DNA of 64,000 nucleotides from Actinomycetota bacterium (GTDB lineage: Bacteria; Actinomycetota; Actinomycetes; Propionibacteriales; Propionibacteriaceae): positions 1 to 64,000 of the forward strand of contig JAIUOT010000055.1 of NCBI GenBank assembly GCA_020161015.1. The letters run 5' to 3'. Shown here in pieces: positions 34,255 to 43,216 of the stretch (positions are counted from its first letter, which is position 1; every line of letters begins with the position of its first letter). The notes under the pieces were generated by a model that had not been told where the DNA came from, ran no database searches, and saw only the letters and a program-made list of their open reading frames with translations. The position numbers were made by a program, and so were the translations under genes.

Positions 34255-35088
34255 TCAGAACTCCTCGTTGGTGGCCGGGTCGGCGCCCCACAGCCGGCCG
34301 TCGGGACGGCCCAGCGCGCTGATCGCCGCCACCTCGTCCTCCTCCAGCGCGAAGTCGAAGACCGACAGGTTCTCGCGCTGGCGCGCGGCGTCCGCCGACT
34401 TCGGCAGGGGCACCGCGCCCAGCTGCACCTGCCAGCGCAGCACCACCTGTACCGGCGTCCGGCCGTGGGCGCGGGCCGCCGCGACCACCGGCGGCTCCGC
34501 CAGCACGGCGCCGGCCCGGCCGATCGGGCTCCACGACTCGGTGCGGATGCCGAGCCGGGCGTGCACCTCCCGCAACCCGGCCTGCGGGAAGTAGGGGTGC
34601 AGCTCCACCTGGTTGACCGCCGGGGTGACCCCGGTCGCGGCGATGATGCGCTCGAGGTGCTCGGGGAGGAAGTTGCTCACCCCGATCGAGCGCAGCAGCC
34701 CGTCGCGCTGCAGGTCGACCAGCGCCTGCCACGCCTCGGCGTAGTGGTCGAGCCGCGGCATCGGCCAGTGGATCAGGTACAGGTCGAGGTGGTCGAGCTG
34801 CATCCGGTACAGCGACTCGTGGACGCAGCGCACCGCCGCGTCGTAGCGGTGGTGGCGGCCCGGCAGCTTCGAGGTGATCACCACCTCGGCCCGCGGCACG
34901 CCGGAGCGGCGCAGCGCTGCGCCGACCGCTCCCTCGTTCTCGTAGTTGACCGCCGAGTCGAGCAGGCGGTAGCCCTGCCTGAGTCCGCTCGCCAGGGCCT
35001 CCACTCCCGCGGGACCGTTGAGCGCATAGGTGCCGAGGCCGATCGCGGGCAGCGCGTGGCCGTCGTTCAGTGTGTGGGCGGGGATCAT
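34255..35088 (-). CDS. Aldo/keto reductase (2,5-diketo-D-gluconate reductase-like)
   Basis: A 277-residue NADPH-dependent reductase of the AKR5 type. The tetrad is visible as LLDSAVNYENEGAVG (Asp, Tyr), VVITSKLPG (Lys) and LYLIHWPMP (His). The C-terminal cofactor loop reads PLPKSADAARQRENLSVFDF, where the Lys-Ser contact the NADPH phosphate. Substrate is not predictable beyond small aldehydes or ketones. The ATG at 35088 has TACGGT seven bases upstream. Confidence 0.92.
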   Translation of the reverse strand: MIPAHTLNDGHALPAIGLGTYALNGPAGVEALASGLRQGYRLLDSAVNYENEGAVGAALRRSGVPRAEVVITSKLPGRHHRYDAAVRCVHESLYRMQLDHLDLYLIHWPMPRLDHYAEAWQALVDLQRDGLLRSIGVSNFLPEHLERIIAATGVTPAVNQVELHPYFPQAGLREVHARLGIRTESWSPIGRAGAVLAEPPVVAAARAHGRTPVQVVLRWQVQLGAVPLPKSADAARQRENLSVFDFALEEDEVAAISALGRPDGRLWGADPATNEEF

Positions 35089-35095
35089 GATCCCG

Positions 35096-35101
35096 ACCGT
35101 A
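35096..35101 (-). promoter_or_regulatory. -10 TACGGT of a leaderless promoter (aldo/keto reductase)
   Basis: TACGGT on the minus strand, seven bases before the ATG at 35088. Confidence 0.5.
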
Positions 35102-35137
35102 CCCGCGCCGCGGCCCGCCGACGCACCGGCCGTGTCG

Positions 35138-36475
35138 TCAGGCGCGGTTGGCCCGGTAGCGCAGCGAGTTGGGCCGGCAGGGGCACTCGGTGGCGATGCG
35201 CATGTCGGCGATCGCGCGCGCGTCGCGCAGGGCGAACAGCTGCGGCACCACCCGGTCGCGCAACCCGTAGGGGTCGATCGTGTTCAGGTAGATCTTCGTC
35301 GCGCCCTCGAAGCCGGCGATGGTCGAGGTGCGCCACTTCAGCATGACCCGCCACGGCATCGCCAGGTCGGTGTCGACCGGACGGTAGTGCCACTCCTCGT
35401 TGCAGGGCACCGCCACCCCGGTGGCGGCGTGCATGGCGTGCACCATGTCGGACATCCCCCGCATCTCCTCCGGGGTGTGGTTCCACGGGTCGCACGCCTC
35501 CGACTTCGAGTACACCTCGATCGTGGGGTAGCGGTGGCCGAAGCCGGCGAACGCCACCGCGTGGTCGTTCTCCGCGATCACCAGGTTCTTGTAGCTGGCG
35601 TAGTTGAGCCCGTACTCGTTGTAGATGTTGGGGTTGCCGCGCAGCCGCTCCATCGCCAGCTCGTGCTGCACGCCGCGCTCGTCGATCGCCACGAGCTGCT
35701 TGTGCAGGTGGTCGAACGACGCCCCCGCCGGACGCAGCCAGTTCTGGAACACCGCGACGTAGCGGGCGTACCGGTTCAGGTCGAACAGCGCGGCCACGGA
35801 CTCCGCGGTGAACGCCATGAACTGGGAGTGCTCCTCCGGCGTCAGCGTGCCCGAAGCGCACAGCTGGGTGTTGTCGGTGGCGCCGTCGACGAAGTGGCGC
35901 CGCGCGACGATCACGTCGTGCCCACCTCCGAAGAAGCCGGACGCCGCCTCGAGCTGGCCGTCCTCGCCCATCGCGTCGATGGCGGCGTCGCTGCGTCCAC
36001 CGGCCCGGAGCTTGCTGCGCACGACGGCGAGCACGTGCTGCTTGCCTGCGGGGGAGGCCAGGTAGGCGGACTTGCGGTCACGCACGCGCGCCGGCAGTTC
36101 GTAGCCGTAGTTCGCGTGCCAGTAGTCGTAGGAGAGGATCTCGAACAGGTTGGGGATGCGCCGGAACTCGGCCACGGTCGACTCGAGGTCCTCCGCGGCG
36201 ACGCGGTAGCGCGTCTCCCACGAACCGTCGGGAAGCCGCACCACCCGCGACTTCTCCGGCGGCGTGTCGAGGTAGCGTCCCTCGCAGAACGCGCAGTGGC
36301 GGCCGTGCTGTGCGGGGTCGATCGGCACCGGGTCGGGCAGCACCACGCCGAGGGGACGGTTGCCGCGCCCGGCGACCGTCCACACCTCCGTCCCGCTGAA
36401 CGGGTTGAGCTGCTTGACCGTGCCGTCCTTCAGCTGCGTGAGGAACTCCGGCTCACGCAGGTAGGGATGCACCAC
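35138..36475 (-). CDS. DUF4921 family protein (GalT/HIT-like fold)
   Basis: A 445-residue protein matching the DUF4921 family, which is related to galactose-1-phosphate uridylyltransferases. A CxxC pair occurs in GRHCAFCEGRY and a HIT-like histidine cluster in SFDHLHKQLVAID, in the place of the GalT HPHxQ motif. NPFSGTEVWTVAGRGNRPLG near the N-terminus resembles the GalT substrate-binding start. The reaction is unknown; nucleotidyl transfer to a sugar phosphate is the natural hypothesis. The GTG at 36475 is preferred because AGGGGG lies six bases upstream; the adjacent GTG at 36472 is equally in frame. Confidence 0.78.
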   Translation of the reverse strand: MVHPYLREPEFLTQLKDGTVKQLNPFSGTEVWTVAGRGNRPLGVVLPDPVPIDPAQHGRHCAFCEGRYLDTPPEKSRVVRLPDGSWETRYRVAAEDLESTVAEFRRIPNLFEILSYDYWHANYGYELPARVRDRKSAYLASPAGKQHVLAVVRSKLRAGGRSDAAIDAMGEDGQLEAASGFFGGGHDVIVARRHFVDGATDNTQLCASGTLTPEEHSQFMAFTAESVAALFDLNRYARYVAVFQNWLRPAGASFDHLHKQLVAIDERGVQHELAMERLRGNPNIYNEYGLNYASYKNLVIAENDHAVAFAGFGHRYPTIEVYSKSEACDPWNHTPEEMRGMSDMVHAMHAATGVAVPCNEEWHYRPVDTDLAMPWRVMLKWRTSTIAGFEGATKIYLNTIDPYGLRDRVVPQLFALRDARAIADMRIATECPCRPNSLRYRANRA

Positions 36476-36519
36476 CCTGGACCCCCTGTTTCGATGTACC
36501 GGATCAGGGTAGACCCGGA

Positions 36520-37131
36520 TCACGGCTTGTCGGGCGCAGGTTCGTCGATGCCTGCGCGCGCGTCCCGCTCGGCCGGCGCGGCCCACTCGCCGGCCAGGAG
36601 GGCGTAGAGGTAGGTGTCCTGCCACTCCGGGGCGCCGTCGGGCGCGGTGGCGAAGCTGGCGTTGGCGCGCAGGTGGCCCTCCCTGCGGAACCCCAGCCGC
36701 TCGAGCAACCGCCAGGACGGGGTGTTGCGCGGATCGCATTCCGCGTGCACCCGGTGCGCTCCCCACGCGCCGAAACACGTCGTGAGCAGGGCGGACGCCG
36801 CCTCGAAGGCGTAGCCGTTCCCCCAGTGCCCGGGGTGGAACACGTAGCCCAGCTCCCAGGTCAGCCAGGACGCCGGTTCGTCACGGTGGAGCCAGACGTT
36901 GCCCACCAGGGGGCCGCCGGCCAGGCAGACAGCCCAGAAGTCCGGGTCCGCGGCCCGCTGGGACGCCAGGAGCGCGCAGTCGTCGGCACCCTGCACCGGA
37001 TAGGGCTCGAAGCGGACGGCCTCCGGGCGCGACAGGTAGTCGTGCAGGGCCGGTCCGTCGGACGCCCGGAACCGCCGCAGGAGCAACCGGCGCGTGTGCA
37101 GCTCCTCGTCCACCCCCACCCCCGGGCGCAT
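36520..37131 (-). CDS. GNAT-family N-acetyltransferase
   Basis: A 203-residue acetyltransferase of the RimJ/RimL class. Key features are ELHTRRLLLRRFRASD at the start, the acetyl-CoA loop ELGYVFHPGHWGNGYAFEA and DPRNTPSWRLLERLGFRREG. The C-terminal 20 residues are Ala/Pro-rich and not part of the fold. A GTG at 37113 is an alternative start that would remove a short unconserved extension. Substrate unknown. It is transcribed in the same direction as DUF4921, 45 bp away. Confidence 0.85.
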   Translation of the reverse strand: MRPGVGVDEELHTRRLLLRRFRASDGPALHDYLSRPEAVRFEPYPVQGADDCALLASQRAADPDFWAVCLAGGPLVGNVWLHRDEPASWLTWELGYVFHPGHWGNGYAFEAASALLTTCFGAWGAHRVHAECDPRNTPSWRLLERLGFRREGHLRANASFATAPDGAPEWQDTYLYALLAGEWAAPAERDARAGIDEPAPDKP

Positions 37132-37198
37132 CGCCCGGCGACGTCCGCCGGGACGATCCCACCCTAGGGCGTGGGTCGCGGGCGCGGGGCGCGCCGGC

Positions 37199-38047
37199 TC
37201 AGGAGGCCAGCACGCTCAGTTCGCGCGCCGCGCGCCGGGCACGCGTGCCGAACCAGCGGTCCAGCTCCCTCGCGGTTCCCCCTTCGGCGAAGGGTGCGGT
37301 GACGTGGTCCGCCGCCGCACGCACCTCTGCGGACGCGTCGCCGAGGGCGACGCCCCGTCCGGCCCAGGTGAGCATCTCGATGTCGTTGCGACCGTCGCCG
37401 ATCGCGAGCACGTCACCGGCGGTGAAGCCGAGCCCGTCGACCACGTCGGCCAGTGCCGAGGCCTTGTTCACCCCTTCGGGGGCGATGTCGAGCCAGGCGC
37501 TCCAGCCCACGAAGTAGCTCACCCCGTGCAGTCCGAGCCGGCCGGCCAGCCGGATGAACTCCTCGTCGGAGGCGTTCGGGTCGCGCACGACGATCCTGGT
37601 GACATCGCTGCCCGCCAGTTCCTCGACGCTCACCTCCTCGATCACGCCGGAGAGCTCGTCCTCGGGGAACTGCTTGGTGACGCGGTACCCCTGACCGACC
37701 ACCTCGGCGGCGAGGGCCGCCGTCGGGTGCTCGCGCAGCACCTTCTCGACCACGTCGGACGGGTCGAAGGTGACCACCTGTTCGAGTTGGAAGGGCGGGA
37801 AGGTCACCGTCACCGCCCCGTTGGACGCAACCGCGGGGCCCGAGGGCAGCCCGAGTTGCTCGAAGACCGGGCGGGTGGCATGCCAGCTGCGCCCTGTCGT
37901 AAGGACGACCGGAACCCCGGCGTCCACCACGCGTCGAACCGATCGACGCACCTCGTGGGGTAGCACTCCCTCGTGGTCGACGAGCGTCCCGTCGATGTCG
38001 AGTGCGACCACCTGCGGCCTCCAGGCCGCCATTTCCTGTGTATTCAT
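37199..38047 (-). CDS. HAD superfamily hydrolase, Cof type
   Basis: A 282-residue phosphatase of the HAD subfamily IIB (Cof/YidA-like), acting on sugar phosphates or flavin-type phosphates. Motif I is VVALDIDGTLVDHEG (two catalytic Asp), motif II PVVLTTGRSW, motif III the Lys in GVNKASAL, motif IV AIGDGRNDIEML. The C2-type cap lies between motifs II and III. The start MNTQEMAAW has a TACCGT hexamer nine bases upstream. It sits between GNAT and serS genes with about 70 bp gaps, probably independently transcribed. Confidence 0.9.
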   Translation of the reverse strand: MNTQEMAAWRPQVVALDIDGTLVDHEGVLPHEVRRSVRRVVDAGVPVVLTTGRSWHATRPVFEQLGLPSGPAVASNGAVTVTFPPFQLEQVVTFDPSDVVEKVLREHPTAALAAEVVGQGYRVTKQFPEDELSGVIEEVSVEELAGSDVTRIVVRDPNASDEEFIRLAGRLGLHGVSYFVGWSAWLDIAPEGVNKASALADVVDGLGFTAGDVLAIGDGRNDIEMLTWAGRGVALGDASAEVRAAADHVTAPFAEGGTARELDRWFGTRARRAARELSVLAS

Positions 38048-38125
38048 CTGGGTTCTACGGTAGCTCGCCGCTGTGACAGGGCGGTGAACACCACACGAAC
38101 AGTGCTCACGCCACCGGGCCGAACC

Positions 38126-39394
38126 TCAGGGACGCAGGTACTCCAGGCCGCCCAGAAATGGACGCAGCGCGACGGGGACGTAGATCGAGCCGTCGGCCTG
38201 CTGGTGGTTCTCCAGCAGCATGATGATCATCCGGGTCATCGCGCACAGGGTGCCGTTCAGCGTGGCGACAGAGCGGACGCCGTCCGCGTCCCTCAGGCGG
38301 ATGTTCAGCCGGCGCGCCTGGAACTCGGTGCAGTTGCTGGTGGAGGTGATCTCGCGGTACTTGCCCTGGGTCGGCAGCCAGCCGTAGCAGTCGTACTTGC
38401 GGGCGGCGCTCAGGCCGAGGTCACCGGAGGCGACCTCGAGCACCTGGAACGGGATCTCCAGCGCGGTGATGAAGTCCTTCTCGAAGCCGAGCAGCTTCTG
38501 GTGCTCGGCGTGGGCGTCCGCCGGGTCGCAGTAGACGAACATCTCGACCTTGTCGAACCAGTGCACGCGGAAGATGCCGCGGGTGTCCTTGCCGTAGGAG
38601 CCGGCCTCACGCCGGTAGCACGGGCTGTAGCCGACGTAGTGGCGGGGCAGCGTGGACGCCTCGAGGATCTCCTCGGAGTGGTACGCGGCGAGCGCCACCT
38701 CGGACGTGCCGACAAGGTAGAGGTCGTCGGCCGGCAGGTGGTACACGTCCTGGGCCGCCTGGCCGAGGAAGCCGGTGCCCTCCATCGCGGAGGGCTTCAC
38801 CAGCGCCGGCGGCAGGATCGGGGTGAAGCCCCAGCCCATCGCCTTGGTGAGCGCGAGGTTGATCAGCGCCAGCTCGAGCTGGGCGCCCACCCCGGTGAGG
38901 AAGTAGAAGCGGGAGCCGGAGACCTTGGCGCCGCGCTCCATGTCGATGGCCCCGAGCAGTTCGCCGAGCTCGAGGTGGTCGCGGGGCTCGAACCCCTCGG
39001 ACGCGAAGTCGCGCGGCGTCCCGATCGTCTCCAGGACGGCGAAGTCGTCCTCGCCGCCGCGCGGGACGTCGTCGAACACCAGGTTCGGCAGCCGGCCCAT
39101 CAGGTCGTCGTACGCGGCGGCCGCGGCGTCCGCGTCCGCCTGTGCGGCCTTCACCTGGGCGGAGAGCTCCTTCGTGCGGGCCAGCAGCGCCGCCTTCTCC
39201 TCGCCCTGGGCCCTGGCGACCTGGCCACCGAGCTGCTTCTGCTCCGCGCGAAGGGTCTCGAACGCGACGATGGCCGCCCGGCGTGTCTCGTCGGCCGACA
39301 CCAGCTGGTCGACCAGTTCCACGGACTCCCCGCGCGCCTCCTGGGAGCGCCGGACGAGGTCGGGATCAGTGCGCAGCAGCTTCGGGTCGATCAC
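38126..39394 (-). CDS. serS: Serine--tRNA ligase
   Basis: A 422-residue class II aminoacyl-tRNA synthetase charging tRNA-Ser and tRNA-Sec. The N-terminal long coiled-coil arm (residues about 25-105, rich in Ala/Gln/Lys) grips the tRNA variable arm. Class II motif 2 is in [17 protein letters not shown] with the following [12 protein letters not shown], and motif 3 is in [19 protein letters not shown]. The GTG at 39394, [18 protein letters not shown], matches the normal family start; TAGGCT ends eight bases upstream and no Shine-Dalgarno sequence is visible, so the transcript may be leaderless. Essential housekeeping gene. Confidence 0.97.
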   Translation of the reverse strand: MIDPKLLRTDPDLVRRSQEARGESVELVDQLVSADETRRAAIVAFETLRAEQKQLGGQVARAQGEEKAALLARTKELSAQVKAAQADADAAAAAYDDLMGRLPNLVFDDVPRGGEDDFAVLETIGTPRDFASEGFEPRDHLELGELLGAIDMERGAKVSGSRFYFLTGVGAQLELALINLALTKAMGWGFTPILPPALVKPSAMEGTGFLGQAAQDVYHLPADDLYLVGTSEVALAAYHSEEILEASTLPRHYVGYSPCYRREAGSYGKDTRGIFRVHWFDKVEMFVYCDPADAHAEHQKLLGFEKDFITALEIPFQVLEVASGDLGLSAARKYDCYGWLPTQGKYREITSTSNCTEFQARRLNIRLRDADGVRSVATLNGTLCAMTRMIIMLLENHQQADGSIYVPVALRPFLGGLEYLRP

Positions 39395-39402
39395 AAGGCG
39401 AA

Positions 39403-39408
39403 AGCCTA
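39403..39408 (-). promoter_or_regulatory. -10 TAGGCT (serS)
   Basis: TAGGCT on the minus strand, eight bases before the GTG at 39394; the same hexamer precedes pheA. Confidence 0.5.
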
Positions 39409-39503
39409 TCGCCCCCCACGAGCGCGGCCCGCGTCCGCCCGCCCGCCCGTTCGCCCGCCCGTTCGCCACTCGCCCGCCCGCCTGCGGCCTCCCTCCCGCG
39501 TTT

Positions 39504-39561
39504 GCTGCCGAGTGCAACTCTCGCTACCGGAATTCCGGTAGCGAGAGTTGCGTTCGGCAGC
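39504..39561. repeat. 58-bp palindrome centred on GAATTC (family 3, copy 1)
   Basis: The inner 38 bp (39514-39551) are perfectly self-complementary with 19-bp arms beginning GCAACTCTCGCTACCGGAA. Outside them a two-base mismatch is followed by a further perfect pairing, GCTGCCGA with TCGGCAGC. It lies between the pheA stop and the serS promoter, both on the minus strand, so one effect may be to terminate pheA transcription. Related copies are at 47809-47876 and 48001-48072. Confidence 0.9.
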
Positions 39562-39596
39562 GAGAGCGCGGCGGGGGAGGCAGTGGTGCCGGGCGG

Positions 39597-40511
39597 CTAC
39601 TCGTCCTCGGGGTTCACCAGGGACGCGTACCACTCGCGCGCGGCGCGGAAGTCCTGGTCGGTGAAGCCGCGGGCGACCTCGGGGCGGATGCCGTCGGCAC
39701 GGGCGTAGGAGCCGAGGAAGATCACGTCCTCGCAGATGCGGTGCAGGCCCTGCATGGCCTCGGCCATGCGCGGCTCGCGCATGTGGCCCTCCGCGTCGAT
39801 GCTGAAGCAGTAGTTGCCCATCCCGGTCTTGGTGGGACGCGACTCGATGCGGCACAGGGAGACACCGCGGCCGGAGAACTGCTCGAGGATCTCCAGCAGG
39901 GCACCGGCCCGGTCGGTGTGCATGTACGCCACCAGCGTCGTCTTGTCCGCCCCGGTCGGACGCGGGGGCTCGGTCGGCCGGCTCACGAGCACGAAGCGGG
40001 TGACGGCGGAGCTGTTGTCGGAGATGCCGTCCACGATCGGCACCAGCCCGTACAGCTCCCCGGCGACCTGCCCGCAGATGGCGGCGTCGTAGCCGGAGGC
40101 GGGGTCGGAGACCGCCTGCGCGGCCGCGGCGTTCGAGCCGCCCTCCGTGACCACGGCATCCGGCAGGTTCGCGGCCATCCAGAAGCGGGTCTGGGCCGCG
40201 GAGTGCGGGTGGGTGACCACGCGGCGGACGTCGCCGACCGTCGTCCCCGGGCGCCCGTAGAGGCCGAACTGCACCGGCACGAGCACCTCGCGGACGATCA
40301 TCAGCCGCTTGCCCGCCGCGAGCGCGTCCAGGGTGGCGGAGACGCCACCCTCGACGGAGTTCTCGATCGGCACCATCACCGCCTCCACCTCACCGGAGCG
40401 GACGGCGTCCAGCGCGAGCGGGACGCTGGCGTAGGCGATCGCCGGCTCCTCGGAGAGGGTCAGCAGGGCCTCGTGGGTGAAGGTCCCCGCGGGGCCGAAG
40501 TATCCGAGCAC
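39597..40511 (-). CDS. pheA: Prephenate dehydratase
   Basis: A 304-residue cytosolic enzyme converting prephenate to phenylpyruvate in phenylalanine synthesis. The catalytic domain begins GYFGPAGTFTHEALL and ends with the diagnostic TRF motif in SSAVTRFVLVS. The regulatory ACT domain follows (TTLVAYMHTDRAGALLEIL), with the Phe-binding ESRP motif in RIESRPTK and GNYCFSIDAEGH. The GTG at 40511 starts directly at the conserved domain and is preceded by TAGGCT at seven bases. Feedback inhibition by phenylalanine is expected from the ACT domain. Confidence 0.96.
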   Translation of the reverse strand: MLGYFGPAGTFTHEALLTLSEEPAIAYASVPLALDAVRSGEVEAVMVPIENSVEGGVSATLDALAAGKRLMIVREVLVPVQFGLYGRPGTTVGDVRRVVTHPHSAAQTRFWMAANLPDAVVTEGGSNAAAAQAVSDPASGYDAAICGQVAGELYGLVPIVDGISDNSSAVTRFVLVSRPTEPPRPTGADKTTLVAYMHTDRAGALLEILEQFSGRGVSLCRIESRPTKTGMGNYCFSIDAEGHMREPRMAEAMQGLHRICEDVIFLGSYARADGIRPEVARGFTDQDFRAAREWYASLVNPEDE

Positions 40512-40518
40512 GGCGCTC

Positions 40519-40524
40519 AGCCTA
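40519..40524 (-). promoter_or_regulatory. -10 TAGGCT of a leaderless promoter (pheA)
   Basis: TAGGCT on the minus strand, seven bases before the GTG at 40511. Confidence 0.55.
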
Positions 40525-40578
40525 GGGCGCTCCGTACGGCGTCCGGAACAGGCGTCCGCAACGGGCGCGGGCCGGGGA

Positions 40579-42159
40579 TCAGGGCACCGGCTGGACGGAC
40601 GGCGCCGGCGAGTGCCGGCGGAGCGACCAGCGGGGCAGTGTCGGCAGCTCGTGGCCCCACGTCCACCACCACCACACGATCGCCACCAGCACGGCGACCT
40701 GCGCACCGGAGCAGAGCCCGTCCCGCACGAAGCCGGCGACGTCCTGCATGGGCTTGCTGAACTCCACCGACCGGCCCGTCACGTAGGCCAGCGAGAGCCA
40801 CAACCCCCGCCACATCATCAGCACGTCCAGCCGGGAGGCCACCATCAGGCCCAGCGGCACCCAGGTGGTCAGGTCGTACCAGCTGAGCGTGTAGGGCGAG
40901 GTGACCAGCCAGGACGCGGTGAGGATGACGGCCGTGCGCACCGCGATGGTCAGCGGGTCGCGCCGCGGGTCCTCGTGGTCCGGGACGCCGGGCACCAGCC
41001 GCCACGGCAGCACCCGGGACAGCATCCACGCGACGACCACCATCAGGCCCCACCCGGCCCAGCCGATGAACCCGCGCGAGGACGCGTCCCCGATCACCTG
41101 GGCGAGGGGCCACTGCAGCCACGGCGCCCAGGAGCCGGCCGAGATGTAGCCGGTGTTCCGGCTGGCGGCGAGCAGGGCCCGCGGCACGATCAGGCCGTAG
41201 CCGATCGCCAGCGGGATGGCCGCGCCGACGAACAGCTGCACCAGCTTGCGCCAGTCACGCCGGTAGCCCCAGGCCATGGCGATGCCGTAGAAGACCAGCG
41301 AGACCTTGACCGTGCCCGCGATGCCGATCCCGATGCCTGCCAGGAACGGGCTCCGGCGGATGAACAGCAGCCCGAGGATGGCGAACACCAGGGTCAGCGC
41401 CTCGTTGTGGGCCCCGGCCAGCACCGACCAGATCATCAGCGGGTTGAGCACCGTGAACAGGATCGTGCGGGTCTGGATCTTGTGGTCGTCGCGGGCGAGC
41501 AGCACGGTCACCGCACCGATGACCAGGAACGGCAGCAGCGCGAACATCTGCAGCCAGAACACGGTGTTGTGCATGTTGCCGTCGCCCAGCCACGCCGCCA
41601 GCCACTGCGAGCCGGACGCCAGCGGCCCGTACACGCTCGGCGTGTCCTGCCACGGGCGCTCGGTCCAGATCAGCAGCGGGTCGTACTCCTGGCGGAAGAT
41701 CTCGGCCGGGGTGATGTTGTACGGGTCGAGACCCAGCACCTGGATGCGTCCGTACGCGGCGTACATCAGGACGTCCGCGGAGGTCATCGGCGGCACGAGG
41801 CAGGTGAGCACGCTCAGCAGCGAACCCAGCAGGAACAGCCGCTTGTTGTTGGGGCGCCAGCCCGAGTTGACCGCCCGCCAGCAGATCCACAGGCCGACGG
41901 TGCCGGCGACCAGTCCCAGCCACAGCGCGGGGACGGCCACCCACTCGTTGAGCTCGACCGTGCCGACGGGCAGGTACCACGGCGGGAGGAGGTCGATGCG
42001 CGGCCCCAGCTTCAGCGCCACCGACGACGGCCCGCAGACGGCGACGGCCAGCGTGACCACCGATGCGGCGACGATCAGGGACAGCCCGAGCACGGGGTTG
42101 TGCGTCCACGGTGCCCGGAGCACGCTGCGCAGCCGCTCCCGCACCCCCGCCACCGCCAC
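40579..42159 (-). CDS. GT-C polyprenol-phosphate-mannose mannosyltransferase, MptB-like
   Basis: A 526-residue integral membrane protein with about 12-13 helices. The first extracytoplasmic loop has the acidic signature TSADVLMYAAYGRIQVLGLD followed by PYN, typical of actinobacterial alpha-1,6-mannosyltransferases (MptA/MptB) that use polyprenyl-phosphate mannose as donor to build lipomannan cores. AGAHNEALTLVFAILGLLF and GTVKVSLVFYGIAMAW are further family segments. The GTG at 42159 has AGGAG five bases upstream. A role in lipoglycan assembly at the outer face of the membrane is inferred from family. Confidence 0.8.
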   Translation of the reverse strand: MAVAGVRERLRSVLRAPWTHNPVLGLSLIVAASVVTLAVAVCGPSSVALKLGPRIDLLPPWYLPVGTVELNEWVAVPALWLGLVAGTVGLWICWRAVNSGWRPNNKRLFLLGSLLSVLTCLVPPMTSADVLMYAAYGRIQVLGLDPYNITPAEIFRQEYDPLLIWTERPWQDTPSVYGPLASGSQWLAAWLGDGNMHNTVFWLQMFALLPFLVIGAVTVLLARDDHKIQTRTILFTVLNPLMIWSVLAGAHNEALTLVFAILGLLFIRRSPFLAGIGIGIAGTVKVSLVFYGIAMAWGYRRDWRKLVQLFVGAAIPLAIGYGLIVPRALLAASRNTGYISAGSWAPWLQWPLAQVIGDASSRGFIGWAGWGLMVVVAWMLSRVLPWRLVPGVPDHEDPRRDPLTIAVRTAVILTASWLVTSPYTLSWYDLTTWVPLGLMVASRLDVLMMWRGLWLSLAYVTGRSVEFSKPMQDVAGFVRDGLCSGAQVAVLVAIVWWWWTWGHELPTLPRWSLRRHSPAPSVQPVP

Positions 42160-42271
42160 CTCGTCTCCTCGAATCGCCCGTCGTCGCCAGCAGGCTACCC
42201 GTACGAGATAACGGTGGGGTCTCGAGGCTGGACGGTCTCAGCCGGGCCGCGCCGTCGCGCGATGGGGAGGG

Positions 42272-43135
42272 TCAGCCGTCCTGGCCGGAGTCGCGTTGCT
42301 GGGCGAGGTGCTTGGCGCCCTGCTCGACGACGATCCGCACCAGCTGCGTGCCGGGGACGAAGATGTTCACCGCCTCCACGCCGACGTCGAGCAGGAAGCG
42401 GGGGTCGAGGACCTTGCCCAGGTACTGCTCGAACGTCGCGCCGTCGGGACGGATCTCGCCGGTCAGGCCGTCGAACTCCATGACGGCCTCCTTGCCGCCG
42501 TGGCGGTAGCGGAAGGCGTACACCGGCCGGTAGACGAGGTCGACCACGTCCACGCTCACCCGCTCCTCGAGCACCCGGTCGGCGTCGATCTTGCCGATGG
42601 CGGACGACACCACCTCGCGCACCAGCATCGACGCCTTGTTCTCCGGTGGCACCACCACCGTGCCGTTCCGGGCGGCCTCGCCCAGCGCCTCCGCGTCCAG
42701 CGCGGCGCCGGGGAACTGCAGGTAGGCGGCCAGGGCCGGGTTCTCGGCACGGCTCAGCCCGTCGAAGAGGTACTCGCGCGTCGTCTCGTCCCGGCAGGAC
42801 TCGACGCCGGTCAGCCGGAGCCTGCCCTGCTCGGCCGCCACCGTCTGTCCCAACAGCTCCACGCTGCGGACGCTCGGCGCCACCGCGACGGTGTAGGAGC
42901 GCGCCCGCTCGTACTCGGCCACCGCGACGGCGTGCAGGCGCCAGAACGGCTGCAGGCGACGCTCGCGGTACACGCACTCGTAGTCCTCGGACGCGGCTCG
43001 GTTCAGCAACCCGCCGAGCTTGGCGACGGTGCCGAACGCATCCGCACGGCGTGACCAGGCGCGCCCCTCGGCGTGGTCGAGGCTGAACCGGTCGGTGAGC
43101 ACGACGATGCGTTCCTCGGCGATCTCGACGTCCAT
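42272..43135 (-). CDS. Protein of unknown function (287 aa)
   Basis: I do not recognise this family. The protein is soluble, without signal peptide or transmembrane segments, and has mixed alpha/beta character. Features are an acidic N-terminus (MDVEIAEERIVVLTDRF), a WRLHAVAVAEYERARSYTV segment, GTVVVPPENKASMLVREV in the centre and RHGGKEAVMEFDGLTGEIRP near the C-terminus, which reads like a beta-hairpin. The last 25 residues are polar. The coding bias is normal for the window, so it is unlikely to be a spurious frame. The ATG at 43135 follows a run of G that may serve as ribosome-binding site; a GTG at 43150 is also possible. It is transcribed alone between a mannosyltransferase and a DNA glycosylase. 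Confidence 0.65.
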   Translation of the reverse strand: MDVEIAEERIVVLTDRFSLDHAEGRAWSRRADAFGTVAKLGGLLNRAASEDYECVYRERRLQPFWRLHAVAVAEYERARSYTVAVAPSVRSVELLGQTVAAEQGRLRLTGVESCRDETTREYLFDGLSRAENPALAAYLQFPGAALDAEALGEAARNGTVVVPPENKASMLVREVVSSAIGKIDADRVLEERVSVDVVDLVYRPVYAFRYRHGGKEAVMEFDGLTGEIRPDGATFEQYLGKVLDPRFLLDVGVEAVNIFVPGTQLVRIVVEQGAKHLAQQRDSGQDG

Positions 43136-43216
43136 CCCCGGCCCCCCCACAGTGGTGTGGGCGCCAGAGTAGGCCGAAGCACCCCGGCTTGCACAGGGGA
43201 TTGTTGCCCCCGGCGG

